From an uncultured Selenomonadaceae bacterium (GTDB lineage Bacteria > Bacillota > Negativicutes > Selenomonadales > Selenomonadaceae), in assembly GCA_905236255.1 (NCBI GenBank), contig CAJOPK010000068.1, positions 1 through 7,882 on the forward strand: a stretch of DNA of 7,882 bases, written 5' to 3'. The notes beneath the pieces were generated by a model. The model was given only the letters and a program-made list of their open reading frames with translations. It was not told where the DNA came from and ran no database searches. Position numbers and translations under genes: made by a program. Of the stretch, positions 5,069 to 7,882 are shown piece by piece (within the stretch, counting starts at the first letter, position 1; each line of letters begins with the position of its first letter).

Positions 5069-6202
5069 TTGGCAGCAAGAAAATCCAAAAAAGCCGGCGG
5101 CGATGCCGGATTTCTCGGAGCAATAAGGGATTTGTGCGAGGAAAAGGACATTTCGCCGGAAGTAATGTTTGGTGCGGTTGAGTCCGCATTGGTTTTTGCT
5201 TACAAGAAAAATTTTAACACGGATCAAAATGTTGAAGTTTCCATCGATCACGAAACCGGAACTTTTCATGTGTACGCCTTGAAACAGGTTGCGGCGGAAG
5301 TTTCGGATAAAATTTCGGAAATCTCCGTAGAATCCGCAAAAGAGATTGATCCGAAATATGAGGCGGGCGATACCGTCAGAGTTGAAGTTACGCCGAAAAA
5401 TTTCGGAAGAATTGCGGCACAGGCGGCAAAACAGCTTGTCGTTCAAAAAGTCCGGGAGGCCGAGCGCGGCATGATTTACAACGAATTTGCCGACAAAGCA
5501 AATGACATCGTAAACGGCACGGTTGTCCGGATTGAGGACGGAAATTTGGTTGTGGACATCGGCAAGGCGGAAGCTCTTTTGGTTCCGGGCGAACAAATTG
5601 CCGGCGAAACTTACGAAGTCGGCGACAGAGTGCGCGCTTATATTGCGGAAGTCAAAAAGGGCATGAAGGGCGCGCAGATTTTCATTTCCAGAACTCATCC
5701 CGGATTTTTGCGCAAACTTTTTGAAAATGAAGTGCCGGAAATTCAGGAAGGCGTTATCGAAATAAAATCCGTTGCCCGCGAGGCGGGTACCCGTTCAAAA
5801 GTTGCGGTTTTTTCAAACGACAAAAATGTTGATGCGGTCGGCTCCTGCGTCGGTCACAAAGGCATGAGAACACGCGCAATTTTGAAGGAACTCGGCACGG
5901 AAAAAGTCGATATTGTTCAATGGAGTGAAGTGCCGGCGGTCTTTATTGCAAATGCCTTGAGTCCGTCGAAAGTTATCGGCGTTGCCGTTGCGGATCACGA
6001 AAGAGTTTCCCGCGTAACCGTTCCGGACAATCAGCTCAGTCTGGCAATCGGCAAGGAAGGTCAAAACGCCCGCCTTGCCGCAAAACTTACCGGCTGGAAA
6101 ATCGATATAAAGAGCGAATCACAAGCCAAAAAAGCCCCGCTTGATTCGGATATGCACGAAGTCGATATTTCGACGAGTACGGGCTTTGTCGAGGCAGGTT
6201 GA
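5069..6202 (+). CDS. nusA: Transcription termination/antitermination factor NusA
   Basis: Binds RNA polymerase and nascent RNA, modulating pausing, intrinsic termination and antitermination. From TTG 5069 the product is 377 residues. Layout: a short Lys-rich tail (1-14), the polymerase-binding N-terminal domain (about 15-135, with EVMFGAVESALVFAYKKNF), an S1 domain (about 146-212, GTVVRIEDGNLVVDIG), KH1 (about 215-290, with the GxxG loop GHKG at 262-265) and KH2 (about 290-350, with SLAIGKEGQNARLAAKLTGW). A short polar tail follows. There are no C-terminal acidic repeats as in E. coli NusA, which is normal for Bacillota. KH1 reads CVGHKG where I expect Pro before the basic residue. The gene is followed 6 bp later by ylxR, whose ribosome site overlaps the nusA stop. 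Confidence 0.95.
   Translation: MAARKSKKAGGDAGFLGAIRDLCEEKDISPEVMFGAVESALVFAYKKNFNTDQNVEVSIDHETGTFHVYALKQVAAEVSDKISEISVESAKEIDPKYEAGDTVRVEVTPKNFGRIAAQAAKQLVVQKVREAERGMIYNEFADKANDIVNGTVVRIEDGNLVVDIGKAEALLVPGEQIAGETYEVGDRVRAYIAEVKKGMKGAQIFISRTHPGFLRKLFENEVPEIQEGVIEIKSVAREAGTRSKVAVFSNDKNVDAVGSCVGHKGMRTRAILKELGTEKVDIVQWSEVPAVFIANALSPSKVIGVAVADHERVSRVTVPDNQLSLAIGKEGQNARLAAKLTGWKIDIKSESQAKKAPLDSDMHEVDISTSTGFVEAG
6192..6202 (+). promoter_or_regulatory. Ribosome binding site for ylxR, overlapping the nusA stop codon
   Basis: AGGCAGGTTGA runs through the nusA TGA (6200-6202) and resembles the AGGAGGTGA consensus with an extra base. It places the start at TTG 6209. The next in-frame ATG, at 6242, has no comparable site and would remove the basic N-terminal tail. 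The overlap suggests translational coupling with nusA. Confidence 0.5.
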
Positions 6203-6208
6203 TCCGGC

Positions 6209-6496
6209 TTGACTGAAGAAAAGGCAAAAAAGAAAATCAAAATGCGCGCCTGTGTTGCCTGCAGGGAAATACGGCACAAATCCGAATTTTTGAGGGTCGT
6301 AAAATCTCCGGAAGGCGAATATTTTATTGATAACGGCGGCAAGGCGAACGGTCGCGGCGCGTATATCTGCAAGTCAAAAAAATGTGCGGAACTTGCAAAA
6401 AAGCGCAAGCAATTTGACAGGTCTTTTAAAGAAAAAGTTCCCGCCGAAATTTATGACAAAGTAATTGCGGCAACGGAGGAATTTGAAGATGAATGA
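6209..6496 (+). CDS. ylxR: YlxR family RNA-binding protein (RnpM-type)
   Basis: A 95-residue member of the YlxR family, encoded between nusA and ylxQ as in other Bacillota. Diagnostic features are MRACVACRE (12-20) with Cys15 and Cys18, the RVVKSPEGEY segment (29-38) and the GRGAYIC box (48-54), with Cys54 and Cys59 completing a set of four cysteines. Family members bind RNA; the B. subtilis protein has been reported to bind RNase P RNA and modulate it (RnpM). The N-terminal dozen residues and the C-terminal half are Lys-rich, fitting RNA contact. TTG start as argued from the ribosome site. Its stop overlaps the ylxQ coding start by 8 bases. Confidence 0.9.
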   Translation: MTEEKAKKKIKMRACVACREIRHKSEFLRVVKSPEGEYFIDNGGKANGRGAYICKSKKCAELAKKRKQFDRSFKEKVPAEIYDKVIAATEEFEDE

Positions 6497-6794
6497 ATCC
6501 GCGTTAAAAAATATTTTGGGACTTGCTCAACGGGCGCAAAGACTTGTAAGCGGAAATTTTCAAGTGACCGACGCAATAAATTCCGGCAAAGTCAAACTTC
6601 TGATTTTGACGACAGATGCAAGTCCTTCGACCGCAAAAGATTTTGAAAAACTTGCCGCCGAAAAATATTTTCCGATTGCCCGCGCATTGACGAAAGAATC
6701 TTTGGGTCAATGTTTGGGGAAGGAAATGAGATCCGTTGCGGCGGTAACGGATAACGGATTTAAAAATTCGATTGAAAAGATTTTGAATAATTGA
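6489..6794 (+). CDS. ylxQ: L7Ae/L30e/Gadd45-family RNA-binding protein YlxQ
   Basis: A 101-residue protein of the L7Ae superfamily, related to YbxF/YlxQ, which bind kink-turn RNA. Typical features: LGLAQRAQRLVSGNFQVTDAI (residues 10-30), the strand KLLILTTDAS (38-47) and the C-terminal KEMRSVAAVTDNGFKNSI segment (78-95). The longest open frame begins at TTG 6465, but ATG 6489 is chosen: CGGAGGA at 6474-6480 is 8 nt upstream and the family core starts right after it. ATG 6489 and the ylxR TGA (6494-6496) overlap, so the two are probably translationally coupled. The target RNA is not visible from the protein; I found no convincing kink-turn in the adjacent infB leader. Confidence 0.88.
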   Translation: MNESALKNILGLAQRAQRLVSGNFQVTDAINSGKVKLLILTTDASPSTAKDFEKLAAEKYFPIARALTKESLGQCLGKEMRSVAAVTDNGFKNSIEKILNN

Positions 6795-6803
6795 TTTTCC
6801 GAC

Positions 6804-6809
6804 AAGGAG
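6804..6809 (+). promoter_or_regulatory. Strong ribosome binding site in the infB leader
   Basis: AAGGAG lies 9 bases after the ylxQ stop and over 100 bases before infB, so it cannot serve either gene. Downstream options are ATG 6811 (1-nt gap, too close), ATG 6818 followed at once by TGA (8-nt gap) and GTG 6820 (10-nt gap), which opens a 17-codon frame. Confidence 0.5.
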
Positions 6810-6819
6810 AATGACATAT

Positions 6820-6873
6820 GTGAAGTTAAAGAGTCAGAGCGAGACAGTGGTCGGTGGTCAGCCGGTCAGGTGA
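6820..6873 (+). CDS. Possible 17-codon leader ORF before infB
   Basis: From GTG 6820 the frame reads MKLKSQSETVVGGQPVR and stops at TGA 6871-6873; ATG 6811 in the same frame would add three residues. AAGGAG (6804-6809) is well placed for the GTG and for the alternative ATG-TGA at 6818-6823. The peptide matches nothing I know. Its stop codon falls inside the 5' arm of the hairpin at 6868-6894. It could be a regulatory leader peptide or a chance frame; with 17 codons, sequence alone cannot decide. Confidence 0.25.
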   Translation: MKLKSQSETVVGGQPVR

Positions 6874-6925
6874 AAAGCAAAACACTTTCCACCTTATCAC
6901 CTTATCCGCTCAAATATGGAGGTGG
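6849..6925 (+). promoter_or_regulatory. Structured infB leader with alternative pairing to the ribosome binding site
   Basis: Two adjacent stems can be drawn. Stem 1 pairs 6849-6855 with 6861-6867 (seven pairs, three of them G-U, 5-base loop). Stem 2 pairs AGGTGAAAAG (6868-6877) with CTTTCCACCT (6885-6894), nine of ten pairs, 7-base loop. CCACCT (6889-6894) is also perfectly complementary to AGGTGG (6920-6925) inside the infB SD. An ACCTTATC repeat at 6891-6898 and 6899-6906 supplies a second CACCT able to pair with the same site. Formation of stem 2 would therefore free the SD, and its disruption could mask it. Neither stem is followed by a T run. Confidence 0.4.
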
Positions 6926-6929
6926 CTTT

Positions 6930-7882
6930 ATGTCGAAACCGAAAACACCCGAGTACCGAATATTTAAGCTGTCGGAGGAATTTAACCGCGACAGTCAGGT
7001 TTTGATCGATTTTTTGAAAAAACACAAAATCAAGGTCAAGAATCGTTTCAGCGCGATTGACGAGCAGGCTTACGAACTCTTGAAAAATGCTTTTCCCCGT
7101 CGTAAGCAAAAAGTTGAAGAAAAACCGCCGGAAGTCAACCCGGAAGAAAAATCCGAAAATCCGGCTCCGCAAAGTTCCGACGAAAAAATCGAAAAACAAT
7201 CCGACAAAAAATCCGGAGATCGTAGCGACAAGCAACAGGATAAAAAATCTGCCGGTCAATCGGATACCGGAGAAGGTCAAAAAAAATCCGGAAATCGTCG
7301 CGATAAACCCGCCGAAAAATCACCGGATAAAAAGCCGGAAGAATCTTCCGAAAAACCGGATCAAACTCAAGGCGAAAATTCCGAAAATCAAAATTCGGAA
7401 GACGGCGGCAAACGTCGTCGCCGTCGCAATCGTCATCGTCATTCCGAAGATTCGGCGGAAACCGAATCCGGAGAAAGTCGCGGCGAAAAAGAAAATCGCA
7501 TTGAGGATCGTTCCGAAAAGCCCGCCGATACACGCGGCGAACGCGGGGACAGAAACAATCGCAGAAATCGGGATCGGGATAAAGAAGACGGAGGCGGTCG
7601 CGCTCAACAGAATCGGGATCGGAATCGTCGTCAAAGCCAAAATTCCCGGCAGGACAATAATTTAAATGCCGCCGGTGACAGGCAAAGTCGTCGTCCTCCC
7701 CGCAAAAAGAAACCGCGTCAACAGCCGACTCCCGTTCACAAGGTTGAAATTGCCCGCCCGACGCACATTAAAGTCGGCGAAAGCATAGCCGTCAAAGACC
7801 TTGCAAGCAAAATGAGTTGCACGGCGGCGGAAGTCATCAAAAAACTTCTGATGATGGGCGTTATTGCCGGCATAAATCAGGA
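6930..7882 (+). CDS. infB: Translation initiation factor IF-2, N-terminal part (3' end outside window)
   Basis: IF2 is the GTPase that brings initiator tRNA to the 30S subunit and drives subunit joining. Only the first 317 codons are present; the frame is open to the window end, and the GTPase and C-terminal domains must lie beyond. Residues about 9-53 form a first IF2_N module (YRIFKLSEEFN, VLIDFLKKHKIKVKN). Residues about 55-270 are a low-complexity linker rich in Lys, Arg, Glu, Asp, Asn, Gln and Ser, with Arg clusters (KRRRRRNRHRH). A second IF2_N module starts near 278 (IKVGESIAVKDLASKM, EVIKKLLMMGVIAGINQ), as in other bacterial IF2s. ATG follows GGAGGTGG (6918-6925, 4-nt gap). It is last in view of the nusA operon, 135 bp after ylxQ. 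Confidence 0.95.
   Translation, partial: MSKPKTPEYRIFKLSEEFNRDSQVLIDFLKKHKIKVKNRFSAIDEQAYELLKNAFPRRKQKVEEKPPEVNPEEKSENPAPQSSDEKIEKQSDKKSGDRSDKQQDKKSAGQSDTGEGQKKSGNRRDKPAEKSPDKKPEESSEKPDQTQGENSENQNSEDGGKRRRRRNRHRHSEDSAETESGESRGEKENRIEDRSEKPADTRGERGDRNNRRNRDRDKEDGGGRAQQNRDRNRRQSQNSRQDNNLNAAGDRQSRRPPRKKKPRQQPTPVHKVEIARPTHIKVGESIAVKDLASKMSCTAAEVIKKLLMMGVIAGINQ

Noticed and set aside
6795..6929. Kink-turn target for YlxQ in the infB leader
   Set aside because: I looked for a stem - three-base bulge - tandem G.A pairs arrangement. UGA segments occur near 6812 and 6820 but cannot be placed opposite each other in a plausible stem.

Overview
The window looks like chromosomal DNA from a low-to-moderate GC Bacillota (Firmicutes) bacterium. 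The strongest sign is the block rimP - nusA - ylxR - ylxQ - infB, the conserved Gram-positive arrangement of the nusA/infB operon. A short-form HisG and clear Shine-Dalgarno (SD) sites fit this. The A/T-leaning codon use and the hexokinase type make me lean towards Negativicutes (Selenomonadales/Acidaminococcales-like), but that is inference.

Layout. (1) Bases 1-339 are the 3' end of a gene for a coiled-coil protein built on near-identical 66-bp repeats and ending in a membrane anchor. (2) A hexokinase of the eukaryotic fold family follows at 356-1660, then a small HD-domain hydrolase (1708-2220). (3) An uncharacterised multi-pass membrane protein lies on the minus strand (2234-2848), convergent with the HD gene and divergent from hisG. 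(4) hisG (2933-3580) and an exported N-acetylmuramoyl-L-alanine amidase (GTG start 3610, end 4284) form a tight pair. (5) A 222-bp leader region carries a candidate promoter, an 11-bp direct repeat, a possible 18-19-codon ORF and a strong hairpin. (6) The translation/transcription block follows: RimP (30S maturation), NusA (elongation/termination), YlxR, an L7Ae-like YlxQ, and the first 317 codons of infB (IF2), whose GTPase domain lies beyond the window.

How the genes relate. The right half is a housekeeping operon linking transcription elongation, ribosome assembly and translation initiation. The left half is a set of small accessory or metabolic units: sugar phosphorylation, histidine biosynthesis entry, cell-wall hydrolysis and two uncharacterised membrane proteins. 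I see no transposase, phage, CRISPR or tRNA.

Most worth a second look. The untranslated stretches ahead of rimP and infB both show a short ORF ending at or in a hairpin. Ahead of infB, the 3' arm of that hairpin is also complementary to the infB SD, so the drawn structure is that of a translational switch. This is read by eye and has not been tested by folding or alignment. No complete novel defence or biosynthetic system is visible.
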